A stretch of DNA of 64,000 nucleotides from Cognataquiflexum gelatinilyticum (GTDB lineage Bacteria; Bacteroidota; Bacteroidia; Cytophagales; Cyclobacteriaceae). Within the stretch, counting starts at the first letter, position 1; every line of letters starts with the position of its first letter. Location of the stretch: NCBI RefSeq assembly GCF_024813435.1, contig NZ_JANAEZ010000003.1, positions 372,001-436,000 of the forward strand, written 5' to 3'. The notes under the pieces were generated by a model. That model was not told the DNA's origin. It made no database searches and saw nothing but the letters and a program-made list of their open reading frames with translations. The position numbers and the translations under genes are program-made. Positions 41,754 to 52,616 of the stretch are shown piece by piece.

Positions 41754-44700
41754 TTATCTTTTTATTACTTGGATCCAACCTTGGAATTCGTGAAGTTTTC
41801 CTTGTCGATCTGTTGATTTCATAACGAAGAAGTAGGTTCCTGCAACAAGTCCTTCTGCAGACCAATCATTTTCATAATTTTTTCTTTCAAATACGTGGTC
41901 TCCATTTCTATTGAAGATGACAATGTCATTGGTTTCAAATTTACCGAGACCCATGATTTCAAATCTGTCGTTTAGGCCATCACCATTTGGTGTGATGACT
42001 GTAGGGATAAAGAAAGGATTGATCTGGTTGACGTCGGAATCATTGTTGTCTTCCATATTGGTATCCTCTCCATCAGATGAAACCCTCACAATATTTGTAA
42101 TCTGAAGTGCTTTCTCGCTGTTGATTGCATTTGCCTTTACCCTTACTTCGATCAATAATTTAGATCCTGCAGGGAAAAGTGGAATCGTGTAGGTGATTTT
42201 AGAGCCATTTACTGAGGTCCCAACTTCTATCGAAGGACTGCTTTCAGCGATTGTTGTAGAGATGTAAGAAAGGCCGTTTGGCAAGTCATCGACAATGACC
42301 ACATTTTTGGCATCTGTCTCCCCAATGTTGTTGACTTCGATTTCATACTCGAATTCATCACCTTCATAGATTTCAATACCATTTGAAGTTTTGGTTACAG
42401 CTAGGTCAACGTCATTTTCCAAAAGTTCGAACACCACAAATGCTTCATCACTGTTGTTAGGGTTCAATGCCTCACGAAGGGTGTATTTTAACCTGTATTC
42501 ACGAGCTTCATTGAGTCCGGGGATAAGGCTAAGTTCACCGTTTTCTTCTATCAGTAAACCTACGATGCCGTCTAATTCAGTGAATTCGAAGTTGACATCA
42601 GTGAAGGTTACCGGTTGATTGTTCAATAGGTCATTGATCAGTAGGTTACCTATTATTCCTCCAAAATCTACAGGGTATTCACCCATATCGTCATCAATTG
42701 CATCTATAGGGGTAGAAGATGCGCCGATGGTCACAGAATCATCTCCTCCCACATCATTACCGTCTTTAGATTTGCCTGTTACGGACACATTGTTTGTAAT
42801 CGAGCCGGCAGTAAGGTCTTTAAGTTGGACGACATATTCTGTGGTGATGGCGATCGTTTGACCTGGGGCAATAATTGGGATTACCTGAGTCAGACCGGTC
42901 AATGGATCATTTACCACAAGGTTGGTCAGGGTGATATTTCCTGTGTTTTTAACCGTGATGGTATAGGTTATTACTTGACCTATTTCAGAGAAAGTAGCTG
43001 TATTTGCAGTTTTTGTGACTTCAATTCCTGGATTTTCCGAAGCATTTATGGTGATTTCATCACTATCTTCTGCAGGGTCATCGTTTATAGAAACGCCGGA
43101 GGCAGTTGCTCTATTTGTTACAAAACCCCTATCCAAATCAGCCTGAGTGACTGTATAAGAAGTCGGGATTGACTCAGAGGCCAAAGGCGCCAAAGAAGCG
43201 ATTGTTGTATTCAATCCCGTCAAAGGATCGCTTACAGCAACATTGCTCAAAGTCACGTTCCCGGTATTGGTCACGACAATGGTGTAGTTCAATACATCTC
43301 CGACAGAAGCAAAGCTTGACTCGGTTGCAGTCTTGGTGATGGAAAGCGCAGGGCTTTGGGTTGCAGTTACCGATTCAGAAGCTGAAACATTAACAGCGCC
43401 TACGGCTACGGAAGCGGTATTGTCCACTTTACCTGCATCGATATCCGATTGTGTTACTGTATAAGAAGTCGTTATTGACTCAGAGGCCAAAGGCGCCAAA
43501 GAAGCGATTGTTGTATTCAATCCCGTCAAAGGATCACTTACAGCAATATTGCTCAAAGTCACGTTACCCGTATTTGTCACGACAATGATGTAGTTCAAAA
43601 CATCCCCGACAGCGGCAAAGGTTGACTCAGTTGCTGTCTTGGTAATGGAAAGCGCAGGGCTTTGTGTTGCGGAAACTGATTCCGAAGCAGAAACATTCAC
43701 AGCACCGACAGCAGCCGAAGCGGTGTTGTCCACTTTTCCCGCATCGATATCCGATTGTGTTACGGTATAAGAAGTCGGGATTGATTCAACCGCACCCGGA
43801 GCAAGACTTGAAATAGAATTATTCAAACCTGTCAAAGGATCACTTACAGCAACATTGCTCAAAGTCACGTTACCTGTATTGGTCACGACAATGGTATAGT
43901 TCAATACATCTCCTACGGCTGCAAAGGTTGACTCAGTCGCAGTCTTGGTGATTGAAAGCGCAGGGCTTTGTGTTGCAGAAACCGACTCCGAAGCAGAGAC
44001 ATTGACTGAACCTACAGCAGCCGAAGCGGTGTTGTCCACTTTTCCTGCATCGATATCCGTCTGTGTTACAGTGTAAGAAGTAGGAATAGATTCACTTGAT
44101 CCGGGGGCAAGGCTTGGAATAGAAACGTTCAAACCTGTCAAAGGATCACTTACAGCAACATTGCTCAAAGTCACGTTTCCTGTATTGGTCACAACAATGG
44201 TGTAGTTCAATACATCACCGACAGCGGCAAAGGTTGACTCAGTGGCTGTTTTGGTGATGGATAGGGCAGGTAATTGTGTTGCAGAAACCGACTCCGAAGC
44301 TGATACATTGACAGCACCGACAGCAGCGGAAGCTGTGTTGTCGACTTTTCCTGCATCGATGTCACTTTGAGTGATTGTATAAGCAGTCGGAATGGATTCA
44401 CTTGATCCGGGGGCAAGACTTGGAATAGAAGTGTTCAATCCTGTCAGAGGATCACTTACAGCAACATTGCTTAAAGTCACGTTACCTGTGTTGGTCACAA
44501 CAATGGTATAGTTCAATACATCTCCTACAGCGGCAAAGGTTGACTCAGTGGCTGTTTTGGTGATGGATAGGGCAGGTAATTGTGTTGCAGAAACCGACTC
44601 CGAAGCAGAGACATTGACAGCACCGACAGCAGCGGAAGCTGTGTTGTCGACTTTTCCTGCATCGATGTCACTTTGGGTGACGGTATAAGAAGTCGAGATT

Positions 44701-47700
44701 GACTGCGAAGCCAAAGGCGCCAAAGAAGCGATTGTTGTATTGAGACCTGTCAATGGATCGCTTACAGCAACATTGCTCAAAGTCACGTTCCCGGTATTGG
44801 TCACGACAATGGTGTAGTTCAATACATCTCCGACAGAAGCAAAGCTTGATTCAGTTGCTGTCTTGGTAATGGAAAGCGCAGGGCTTTGTGTTGCGGAAAC
44901 CGACTCGGAAGCGGAAACATTCACTGTACCTACAGCAGCCGAAGCGGTGTTGTCCACTTTTCCTGCATCGATATCCGTCTGTGTTACAGTGTAAGAAGTC
45001 GGGATTGACTGCGAAGCTGCTGGTGCCAAAGTAGCAATTGTTGTATTCAATCCTGTCAAAGGATCACTTACAGCAATATTGCTCAAAGTCACGTTACCCG
45101 TATTTGTCACGACAATGATGTAGTTCAAAACATCCCCGACAGCGGCAAAGGTTGACTCAGTTGCTGTCTTGGTAATGGAAAGCGCAGGGCTTTGTGTTGC
45201 GGAAACTGATTCCGAAGCGGAAACATTCACTGTACCTACAGCTGCAGAAGCGGTGTTGTCTACTTTTCCTGCATCGATGTCACTTTGGGTGACTGTATAA
45301 GAAGTCGGGATTGACTCAGAGGCCAAAGGCGCCAAAGAAGCAATGACCGTATTGAGACCTGTCAGAGGATCGCTTACGGAAACATTGCTTAAAGTCACGT
45401 TACCTGTATTGGTCACGACAATGGTATAGTTCAATACATTACCGATAGCGGCAAATGTGTTTTCAGTTGCAGTCTTAGTGATGGAAAGTGAGGGTGACTG
45501 TGTTGCGGAAACAGATTCGGAAGCCGAGACATTTACTGAACCGACAGCAGCGGAAGCGGTGTTGTCCACTTTTCCTGCATCGATATCACTTTGGGTGACT
45601 GTATAAGAAGTAGCGATTGACTCAGAAGCCAAAGGAGCCAAAGAAGCGATTGTTGTATTCAATCCCGTCAAAGGATCAGAAACCGAGATGTTATTCAAAG
45701 TGACATTACCAGTATTGGTCACAACAATGGTGTAGTTCAATACATCACCGACAGCGGCAAAGGTTGATTCAGTGGCTGTCTTGGTGATGGAAAGCGCCGG
45801 GCTTTGTGTTGCGGAAACCGACTCGGAAGCGGAAACATTCACTGTACCTACAGCTGCAGAAGCAGTGTTGTCCACTTTTCCCGCATCGATATCAGCCTGT
45901 GTTACAGTATAAGATGTCGGAATGGATTCACTTGATCCAGGTGCAAGACTTGGAATAGAAGTGTTCAATCCTGTCAAAGGATCGCTTACAGCAACATTGC
46001 TTAAAGTCACGTTACCCGTGTTGGTCACGACAATGGTATAGTTCAATACATCGCCCACAGCGGCAAAGCTTGATTCAGTGGCTGTTTTGGTGATTGAAAG
46101 CGCAGGGCTTTGTGTAGCAGAAACAGACTCCGAAGCAGAGACATTGACCGAACCGACAGCTGCAGAAGCGGTGTTGTCGACTTTTCCTGCATCGATGTCA
46201 CTTTGGGTGACTGTATAAGAAGTCGGTATTGACTGTGAAGCAGCAGGAGCCAAAGTTGCGATTGTTGTATTCAGACCGGTCAATGGATCGCTTACAGCAA
46301 CATTGCTCAAAGTCACATTACCTGTATTGGTCACGACAATGGTGTAATTCAATACATCGCCTACAGTGGCAAAGGTTGACTCAGCGGCAGTCTTGGTGAT
46401 GGAAAGTGCAGGGCTTTGTGTTGCAGAAACTGATTCCGAAGCGGATACATTGACAGCACCAACAGAAGCCGAAGCGGTATTGTCCACTTTTCCTGCATCG
46501 ATATCCGATTGTGTTACGGTATAAGAAGTCGGGATTGATTCAACCGCACCCGGAGCAAGGCTTGGAATAGAAACGTTCAAACCTGTCAAAGGATCACTTA
46601 CAGCAACATTGCTCAAAGTCACGTTACCTGTGTTGGTCACAACAATGGTATAGTTCAATACATCTCCTACAGCGGCAAATGTTGACTCAGTGGCTGTTTT
46701 GGTGATGGATAGGGCAGGAGTTTGTGATGCAGAAACTGATTCCGAAGCGGAAACATTCACAGAACCGACAACAGCAGAAGCAGTGTTGTCCACTTTTCCC
46801 GCATCGATATCAGCCTGTGTTACAGTATAAGATGTCGGAATGGATTCACTCGATCCAGGCGAAAGACTTGGAATAGAAGTGTTCAATCCTGTCAAAGGAT
46901 CGCTTACAGCAAAATTGCTCAAAGTCACGTTACCCGTGTTGGTCACGACAATGGTATAGTTCAATACATCTCCTACGGCTGCAAAGGTTGACTCAGTCGC
47001 AGTCTTGGTGATTGAAAGCGCAGGGCTTTGTGTTGCGGAAACAGATTCCGAAGCGGATACATTGACAGCACCAACAGAAGCCGAAGCAGTATTGTCCACT
47101 TTTCCTGCATCGATATCCGATTGTGTTACGGTATAAGAAGTCGGGATTGATTCAACCGCACCCGGAGCAAGGCTTGGAATAGAAACGTTCAAACCTGTCA
47201 AAGGATCTGAAACTGCAACATTGCTCAAAGTCACGTTTCCTGTATTGGTCACAACAATGGTGTAGTTCAATACATCCCCGACAGCGGCAAAGGTTGACTC
47301 AGTGGCCGTTTTGGTGATTGATAGGGCAGGTAATTGTGTTGCAGAAACCGACTCCGAAGCTGATACATTGACAGCACCGACAGCAGCGGAAGCTGTGTTG
47401 TCGACTTTTCCTGCATCGATATCCGATTGTGTTACTGTATAAGAAGTCGTTATTGACTCAGAGGCCAAAGGCGCCAAGGAAGCAATTGTTGTATTCAAAC
47501 CTGTCAAAGGATCACTTACAGCAACATTGCTCAAAGTCACGTTACCCGTGTTGGTCACGACAATGGTATAGTTCAGTACATCTCCGACAGCGGCAAAGGT
47601 TGACTCAGTTGCTGTCTTGGTAATGGAAAGCGCAGGGCTTTGTGTTGCAGTTACAGACTCGGAAGCAGAGACATTGACTGCACCGACAGCAGCCGAAGCG

Positions 47701-50700
47701 GTGTTGTCCACTTTTCCCGCATCGATATCAGCCTGTGTTACAGTATAAGATGTCGGAATGGATTCACTTGATCCAGGTGCAAGACTTGGAATAGAAGTGT
47801 TCAATCCTGTCAAAGGATCGCTTACAGCAACATTGCTTAAAGTCACGTTACCCGTGTTGGTCACGACAATGGTGTAATTCAATACATCGCCTACAGTGGC
47901 AAAGGTTGACTCAGTTGCTGTTTTGGTGATGGATAGGGCAGGGCTTTGTGTTGCGGAAACCGACTCGGAAGCTGATACATTGACAGCACCGACAGCAGCG
48001 GAAGCTGTGTTGTCCACTTTTCCTGCATCGATGTCACTTTGGGTGACTGTATAAGAAGTCGGGATTGACTCAGAGGCCAATGGTGCAAGACTTGGAATAG
48101 AAACATTCAATCCTGTCAAAGGATCTGAAACTGCAACATTGCTCAAAGTCACGTTACCTGTATTGGTCACGACAATGGTATAGTTCAGTACATCTCCGAC
48201 AGCGGCAAAGCTTGATTCAGTAGCTGTTTTGGTGATGGAAAGCGCAGGGCTTTGTGTTGCAGTTACAGACTCGGAAGCAGGGACATTGACTGCACCTACA
48301 GCAGCCGAAGCGGTGTTGTCCACTTTTCCTAAATCGATGTCACTTTGAATGACTATATAAGAAGTAGCGATTGATTCAGAAGCCAATGGTGCAAGACTTG
48401 GAATAGAAACATTCAATCCTGTCAAAGGATCTGAAACTGCAACATTGCTCAAAGTCACGTTACCTGTATTGGTCACGACAATGGTATAGTTCAGTACATC
48501 TCCGACAGCGGCAAAAGTTGACTCAGTTGCTGTTTTGGTGATGGATAGGGCAGGGCTCTGTGTTGCGGAAACCGACTCGGAAGCTGATACATTGACAGCA
48601 CCGACAGCAGCGGAAGCTGTGTTGTCCACTTTTCCTGCATCGATGTCACTTTGGGTGACTGTATAAGAAGTCGGGATTGACTCAGAGGCCAATGGTGCAA
48701 GACTTGGAATAGAAACATTCAATCCTGTCAAAGGATCTGAAACTGCAACATTGCTCAAAGTAACGTTACCTGTGTTGGTCACTACGATGGTGTAGTTCAA
48801 TACATCTCCGACAGCGGCAAAGGTTGACTCGGTTGCTGTCTTGGTGATGGAAAGCGCAGGGCTTTGTGTTGCAGTTACAGACTCGGAAGCAGAGACATTG
48901 ACTGCACCTACAGCAGCCGAAGCGGTGTTGTCCACTTTTCCTAAATCGATGTCACTTTGAATGACTATATAAGAAGTAGCGATTGATTCAGAAGCCAATG
49001 GTGCAAGACTTGGAATAGAAACATTCAATCCTGTCAAAGGATCTGAAACTGCAACATTGCTCAAAGTCACGTTACCTGTATTGGTCACGACAATGGTATA
49101 GTTCAGTACATCTCCGACAGCGGCAAAGGTTGACTCAGTTGCTGTCTTGGTAATGGAAAGCGCAGGGTTCTGTGTTGCGGAAACCGACTCGGAAGCGGAA
49201 ACATTCACTGTACCTACAGCTGCAGAAGCGGTGTTGTCAACTTTTCCCGCATCGATATCAGCCTGTGTTACAGTATAAGATGTCGGAATGGATTCACTTG
49301 ATCCAGGTGCAAGACTTGGAATAGAAGTGTTCAATCCTGTCAAAGGATCGCTTACAGCAACATTGCTTAAAGTCACGTTACCCGTGTTGGTCACGACAAT
49401 GGTATAGTTCAATACATCGCCCACAGCGGCAAAGCTTGATTCAGTTGCTGTTTTGGTGATGGATAGGGCAGGGCTCTGTGTTGCGGAAACCGACTCGGAA
49501 GCTGATACATTGACGGCACCGACAGCAGCGGAAGCTGTGTTGTCGACTTTTCCTGCATCAATATCACTTTGGGTGACTGTATAAGAAGTAGCGATTGATT
49601 CAGAAGCCAATGGTGCAAGACTTGGAATAGAAACATTCAATCCTGTCAAAGGATCTGAAACTGCAACATTGCTCAAAGTCACGTTACCAGTATTGGTCAC
49701 AACAATGGTGTAGTTCAATACATCACCGACAGCGGCAAAGGTTGACTCAGTTGCTGTCTTGGTAATGGAAAGCGCAGGGCTTTGTGTTGCGGAAACTGAC
49801 TCGGAAGCGGAAACATTCACTGTACCTATAGCTGCAGAAGCGGTGTTGTCAACTTTTCCCGCATCGATATCAGCCTGTGTTACAGTATAAGATGTCGGAA
49901 TGGATTCACTTGATCCAGGAGCAAGACTTGGAATAGAGGTGTTCAAACCTGTCAATGGATCGCTTACAGCAATATTGCTCAAAGTGACGTTACCCGTGTT
50001 GGTCACAACAATGGTGTAATTCAATACCTCACCGACAGCGGCAAAGTTTGACTCGGTTGCTGTTTTAGTAATGGAAAGCGCAGGGCTTTGGGTTGCAGGT
50101 ACAGACTCGGAAGCGGAAACATTTACTGCTCCGACAACAGCCGAAGCGGTATTGTCCACTTTTCCTGCATCGATATCCGATTGTGTTACGGTATAAGAAG
50201 TCGGGATTGATTCAACCGCACCCGGAGCAAGGCTTGGAATAGAAACATTCAAACCTGTCAAAGGATCGCTTACAGCCACATTGCTCAAAGTAACGTTACC
50301 TGTGTTGGTCACTACGATGGTGTAGTTCAATACATCTCCGACAGCGGCAAAGGTTGACTCGGTTGCTGTCTTGGTGATGGAAAGTGCCGGGCTGATCGTT
50401 ACTGGGGTGATTGCTGAAGCAACAACCGGCCCTGGAACTTGATTGCTTGTGACATTGACCACATTTATAAGATTGTCTCCAAGGTCAAAAACTGCCTGTG
50501 TTACAGTATAAGAAACATTGTAAACCCATGTTTCATCTACGTTCAGGATACCTGGTTCTGTAACATCTCCGCTCAAAACTGTGAGATTGATTCCCGAAGT
50601 GGTTCCAGGTAAAAAATCCGTGGTAGTTAAATTTGTAACACTGATATTTCCCGTATTGGTGACAGTGATTTCATAATCAAGTTTTTGGCCGGCTGCGGTA

Positions 50701-52109
50701 ACCGGATTAGGGCCACCAATCTGGGTTTTTGTCACCAATAAATTGGGGGCCTGGATGAGTGTTTCAGTATGAGAATCAGTTGCTGAGACATTAATATTGC
50801 CCGCGGAAGCAAAAACTGATGCATTGTTTGTAAAAAATCCCGCATCTATGTCTTCCTGTTTTATATCATAAAATCCTGTAAAACCAGTATTATTGGAAGC
50901 TCCAACAGCTAAAGAAAAGGCAGATCCATTAAGGGTAATAGTCGGATCTGTTACCGTTACATTTGAAAGTGGAAAATTCCCGGTATTGGTAACCAAGAAT
51001 GTGTAATTAATTCTGTCTCCAACATTTTGTATACCGTCTCCATTTAAATCTACATAGAGGCCTGATTTGATGAGACTGATATTTGGTAAAGGCGATGTCA
51101 TGATGAAAGTTTCTGTCTTTTGACAGTTAAATTCATCTGTAACAGTAGCTATATATGTTCCGGCAGGTAAATTGGTTCGGTTTAATCCCGTTGTTCCATC
51201 GTTCCATGTTACTGTTTTTGTACCTGTGCCACCATTGACCGTCAATGAAATAGATCCATTATTGGTCCCGGGAGTAGGTTGACTCACCGATGAGGAAATA
51301 GCCAATTCACTTGGTGGCGTAATGGTTTTTGTAAAAGTATTGGTGACTCCCTTTGAATCTGTGACAACCAAAGTGGCAGTACCGTTTGAAGAATAGGTAA
51401 CGGTTGGATCAGCCAAAGTAGAAGTGGACGGACTTGCATTTGGACCAAAAGTCCAGTTGTAACGGTAGGGTACGCTACCTCCATTTGTGGTAGATATGAA
51501 TTTTACACTAGTCGAACCGTTTTGTGTACAGGCTGTATAATCAAACTGCACAGCTAATGGAGCGTCTACTGTTATGTCAGATCCAAATTGACATTGAGCA
51601 CTTGGATAGTCATTACATTGATAACTTGAAAAAAGATTTGCTGAACCTGAAGTAGTCCAAGCCAAAAGTGGGTTTAGTAACTTTACTTGTGCACCACATG
51701 ACCAAGTAAATGAATGGTTAAGGGTGACGATTTTGTCTCCTGATTTTGCAGATGGTAGGACGCCCAGCCAAATATTTATGAACTGAGTCGATCCTCCGAT
51801 AGATAAGTCAGCAAAAAGTCGGGTATTACTTGTACTTGATCCAGAGTTCGAATTGTAAACGATAGAAATATAAGCGGTTTGTTGAACACCTGGAGTACAA
51901 GTGGCGAAGGAATCTGACAAAGGTACCCCTGAAGCATCACTCAGATAAACCTGCTTGATGGTAAAATTATTTGACGAACATGAGCTTCCACAGCCTCTCA
52001 AGTCTATGAGATTTGGCTGGTTCTGTGCATGAGTTTCTGTGGGGATTATCCCCAACAACCAAACGAAAAATATAGCCAAATAGGCTATAGTAGTTTTGAA
52101 TTTTCTCAT
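41754..52109 (-). CDS. Giant SprB-like surface adhesin with T9SS type B C-terminal sorting domain
   Basis: A 3451-residue secreted protein. Order: signal peptide (about 1-28); a cysteine-containing N-terminal region; a PKD-like domain (about 190-275); a SprB-type repeat (about 280-350); two divergent DUF11 domains; 24 near-identical 102-residue DUF11-type repeats (574-3021); a further divergent DUF11 copy; an acidic module; a CARDB-like domain; and a gliding-motility-associated C-terminal domain (about the last 85, VITPNGDGLNDRFEI). The C-terminal domain marks it as T9SS type B cargo. The start is at the ATG at 52109 (MRKFKTTIAYL), which gives a proper signal peptide; an upstream in-frame start at 52148 would hide it. 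It lies between a PorP/SprF gene and an OmpA gene. Confidence 0.92.
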   Translation of the reverse strand: MRKFKTTIAYLAIFFVWLLGIIPTETHAQNQPNLIDLRGCGSSCSSNNFTIKQVYLSDASGVPLSDSFATCTPGVQQTAYISIVYNSNSGSSTSNTRLFADLSIGGSTQFINIWLGVLPSAKSGDKIVTLNHSFTWSCGAQVKLLNPLLAWTTSGSANLFSSYQCNDYPSAQCQFGSDITVDAPLAVQFDYTACTQNGSTSVKFISTTNGGSVPYRYNWTFGPNASPSTSTLADPTVTYSSNGTATLVVTDSKGVTNTFTKTITPPSELAISSSVSQPTPGTNNGSISLTVNGGTGTKTVTWNDGTTGLNRTNLPAGTYIATVTDEFNCQKTETFIMTSPLPNISLIKSGLYVDLNGDGIQNVGDRINYTFLVTNTGNFPLSNVTVTDPTITLNGSAFSLAVGASNNTGFTGFYDIKQEDIDAGFFTNNASVFASAGNINVSATDSHTETLIQAPNLLVTKTQIGGPNPVTAAGQKLDYEITVTNTGNISVTNLTTTDFLPGTTSGINLTVLSGDVTEPGILNVDETWVYNVSYTVTQAVFDLGDNLINVVNVTSNQVPGPVVASAITPVTISPALSITKTATESTFAAVGDVLNYTIVVTNTGNVTLSNVAVSDPLTGLNVSIPSLAPGAVESIPTSYTVTQSDIDAGKVDNTASAVVGAVNVSASESVPATQSPALSITKTATESNFAAVGEVLNYTIVVTNTGNVTLSNIAVSDPLTGLNTSIPSLAPGSSESIPTSYTVTQADIDAGKVDNTASAAIGTVNVSASESVSATQSPALSITKTATESTFAAVGDVLNYTIVVTNTGNVTLSNVAVSDPLTGLNVSIPSLAPLASESIATSYTVTQSDIDAGKVDNTASAAVGAVNVSASESVSATQSPALSITKTATESSFAAVGDVLNYTIVVTNTGNVTLSNVAVSDPLTGLNTSIPSLAPGSSESIPTSYTVTQADIDAGKVDNTASAAVGTVNVSASESVSATQNPALSITKTATESTFAAVGDVLNYTIVVTNTGNVTLSNVAVSDPLTGLNVSIPSLAPLASESIATSYIVIQSDIDLGKVDNTASAAVGAVNVSASESVTATQSPALSITKTATESTFAAVGDVLNYTIVVTNTGNVTLSNVAVSDPLTGLNVSIPSLAPLASESIPTSYTVTQSDIDAGKVDNTASAAVGAVNVSASESVSATQSPALSITKTATESTFAAVGDVLNYTIVVTNTGNVTLSNVAVSDPLTGLNVSIPSLAPLASESIATSYIVIQSDIDLGKVDNTASAAVGAVNVPASESVTATQSPALSITKTATESSFAAVGDVLNYTIVVTNTGNVTLSNVAVSDPLTGLNVSIPSLAPLASESIPTSYTVTQSDIDAGKVDNTASAAVGAVNVSASESVSATQSPALSITKTATESTFATVGDVLNYTIVVTNTGNVTLSNVAVSDPLTGLNTSIPSLAPGSSESIPTSYTVTQADIDAGKVDNTASAAVGAVNVSASESVTATQSPALSITKTATESTFAAVGDVLNYTIVVTNTGNVTLSNVAVSDPLTGLNTTIASLAPLASESITTSYTVTQSDIDAGKVDNTASAAVGAVNVSASESVSATQLPALSITKTATESTFAAVGDVLNYTIVVTNTGNVTLSNVAVSDPLTGLNVSIPSLAPGAVESIPTSYTVTQSDIDAGKVDNTASASVGAVNVSASESVSATQSPALSITKTATESTFAAVGDVLNYTIVVTNTGNVTLSNFAVSDPLTGLNTSIPSLSPGSSESIPTSYTVTQADIDAGKVDNTASAVVGSVNVSASESVSASQTPALSITKTATESTFAAVGDVLNYTIVVTNTGNVTLSNVAVSDPLTGLNVSIPSLAPGAVESIPTSYTVTQSDIDAGKVDNTASASVGAVNVSASESVSATQSPALSITKTAAESTFATVGDVLNYTIVVTNTGNVTLSNVAVSDPLTGLNTTIATLAPAASQSIPTSYTVTQSDIDAGKVDNTASAAVGSVNVSASESVSATQSPALSITKTATESSFAAVGDVLNYTIVVTNTGNVTLSNVAVSDPLTGLNTSIPSLAPGSSESIPTSYTVTQADIDAGKVDNTASAAVGTVNVSASESVSATQSPALSITKTATESTFAAVGDVLNYTIVVTNTGNVTLNNISVSDPLTGLNTTIASLAPLASESIATSYTVTQSDIDAGKVDNTASAAVGSVNVSASESVSATQSPSLSITKTATENTFAAIGNVLNYTIVVTNTGNVTLSNVSVSDPLTGLNTVIASLAPLASESIPTSYTVTQSDIDAGKVDNTASAAVGTVNVSASESVSATQSPALSITKTATESTFAAVGDVLNYIIVVTNTGNVTLSNIAVSDPLTGLNTTIATLAPAASQSIPTSYTVTQTDIDAGKVDNTASAAVGTVNVSASESVSATQSPALSITKTATESSFASVGDVLNYTIVVTNTGNVTLSNVAVSDPLTGLNTTIASLAPLASQSISTSYTVTQSDIDAGKVDNTASAAVGAVNVSASESVSATQLPALSITKTATESTFAAVGDVLNYTIVVTNTGNVTLSNVAVSDPLTGLNTSIPSLAPGSSESIPTAYTITQSDIDAGKVDNTASAAVGAVNVSASESVSATQLPALSITKTATESTFAAVGDVLNYTIVVTNTGNVTLSNVAVSDPLTGLNVSIPSLAPGSSESIPTSYTVTQTDIDAGKVDNTASAAVGSVNVSASESVSATQSPALSITKTATESTFAAVGDVLNYTIVVTNTGNVTLSNVAVSDPLTGLNNSISSLAPGAVESIPTSYTVTQSDIDAGKVDNTASAAVGAVNVSASESVSATQSPALSITKTATESTFAAVGDVLNYIIVVTNTGNVTLSNIAVSDPLTGLNTTIASLAPLASESITTSYTVTQSDIDAGKVDNTASVAVGAVNVSASESVTATQSPALSITKTATESSFASVGDVLNYTIVVTNTGNVTLSNVAVSDPLTGLNTTIASLAPLASESIPTSYTVTQADLDRGFVTNRATASGVSINDDPAEDSDEITINASENPGIEVTKTANTATFSEIGQVITYTITVKNTGNITLTNLVVNDPLTGLTQVIPIIAPGQTIAITTEYVVQLKDLTAGSITNNVSVTGKSKDGNDVGGDDSVTIGASSTPIDAIDDDMGEYPVDFGGIIGNLLINDLLNNQPVTFTDVNFEFTELDGIVGLLIEENGELSLIPGLNEAREYRLKYTLREALNPNNSDEAFVVFELLENDVDLAVTKTSNGIEIYEGDEFEYEIEVNNIGETDAKNVVIVDDLPNGLSYISTTIAESSPSIEVGTSVNGSKITYTIPLFPAGSKLLIEVRVKANAINSEKALQITNIVRVSSDGEDTNMEDNNDSDVNQINPFFIPTVITPNGDGLNDRFEIMGLGKFETNDIVIFNRNGDHVFERKNYENDWSAEGLVAGTYFFVMKSTDRQGKLHEFQGWIQVIKR
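43047..50390 (-). repeat. 24 tandem 306-bp repeats within the adhesin gene
   Basis: The repeat unit encodes 102 residues, starting PALSITKTATES and including VLNYTIVVTNTGNVTLSNVAV. Unit 1 starts at 50390 and unit 24 at 43352, a distance of exactly 23 x 306, so no indel has disturbed the register. Unit 24 diverges in its last third. Units differ mainly in one loop (residues 48-65), which occurs in a few versions: NVSIPSLAPGAVES, NTSIPSLAPGSSES, NVSIPSLAPLASES, NTTIASLAPLASES and NTTIATLAPAASQS. Confidence 0.95.
47943..49166 (-). repeat. Duplicated pair of repeat units (612-bp higher-order repeat)
   Basis: Units 5-6 (48555-49166) and 7-8 (47943-48554) share the same private features in the same order. 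The first unit of each pair has TSYIVIQSDIDLGK and the loop LASESIA; the second has LASESIP. Unit 7 also has NVPASES. This indicates a recent two-unit duplication. Confidence 0.75.
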
Positions 52110-52135
52110 AATTACTACTATTAATTGAAGAGTGT

Positions 52136-52149
52136 GGTGATTGCTCACC
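52136..52149 (-). promoter_or_regulatory. GNRA-capped hairpin in the adhesin leader
   Basis: The minus strand reads GGTGA-GCAA-TCACC: a 5-bp stem closed by a GCAA (GNRA-type) tetraloop, 27 bases before the ATG at 52109. It may affect mRNA stability or ribosome access; no known motif is claimed. Confidence 0.35.
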
Positions 52150-52571
52150 GAAAATTATTTTCAAAAATCAAAACCTAAGTGGAATCTGATTTCCGAGTAA
52201 TTAGTGCTAAGCTTTCTGCCTTATATTTTATTAAGGCTTTGGCTAGGTTAAAAGATTAAGATTTACAAATGGGTGTTTTTGTAAAGCTTTAAAATTGAAT
52301 AACAACTACTAAAAACCTTTGGAAAGTCAAAATCTTAAGAATAGGGTGATTTGTTGATCTTAACTTCAATTCAAAAGTTTCAATTTTATTGAGAAAAAGA
52401 AAACTTGTGTTTTACAAAGCAAAATTGTGCGCTTTATTTACTTTTTTATTCGGATTTTCGTTAAACCAATCATGTAGTTTAAAAGCCTTTTTACCTAAAG
52501 AGAGCATTTTTTCCATAATTGAAATGAATATTTCCAATTATGGTTCTTCAAAAAGTGTTCGGTGGTTAAAA

Positions 52572-52616
52572 CAAAAAAAAGCTACCTGTAAGAGGATTAG
52601 TCCCAAGCAGCCTTTT
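52572..52616 (-). terminator. Candidate terminator after the PorP/SprF-like gene
   Basis: The minus strand pairs GCTGC (52607-52611) with GTAGC (52581-52585), allowing one G-T pair, and then runs into eight T. The stem is short and the loop long, and it lies about 80 bases after the gene end, so support is moderate. Confidence 0.42.

Noticed and set aside
44207..49636. Several 65-75 residue frames inside the repeat array
   Set aside because: Recurring out-of-frame shadows at the same position in each repeat unit.
43047..50390. Possible CRISPR array, because of regular repeats
   Set aside because: Unit length is 306 bases, all coding in one frame with no short spacers, so it is a protein repeat.
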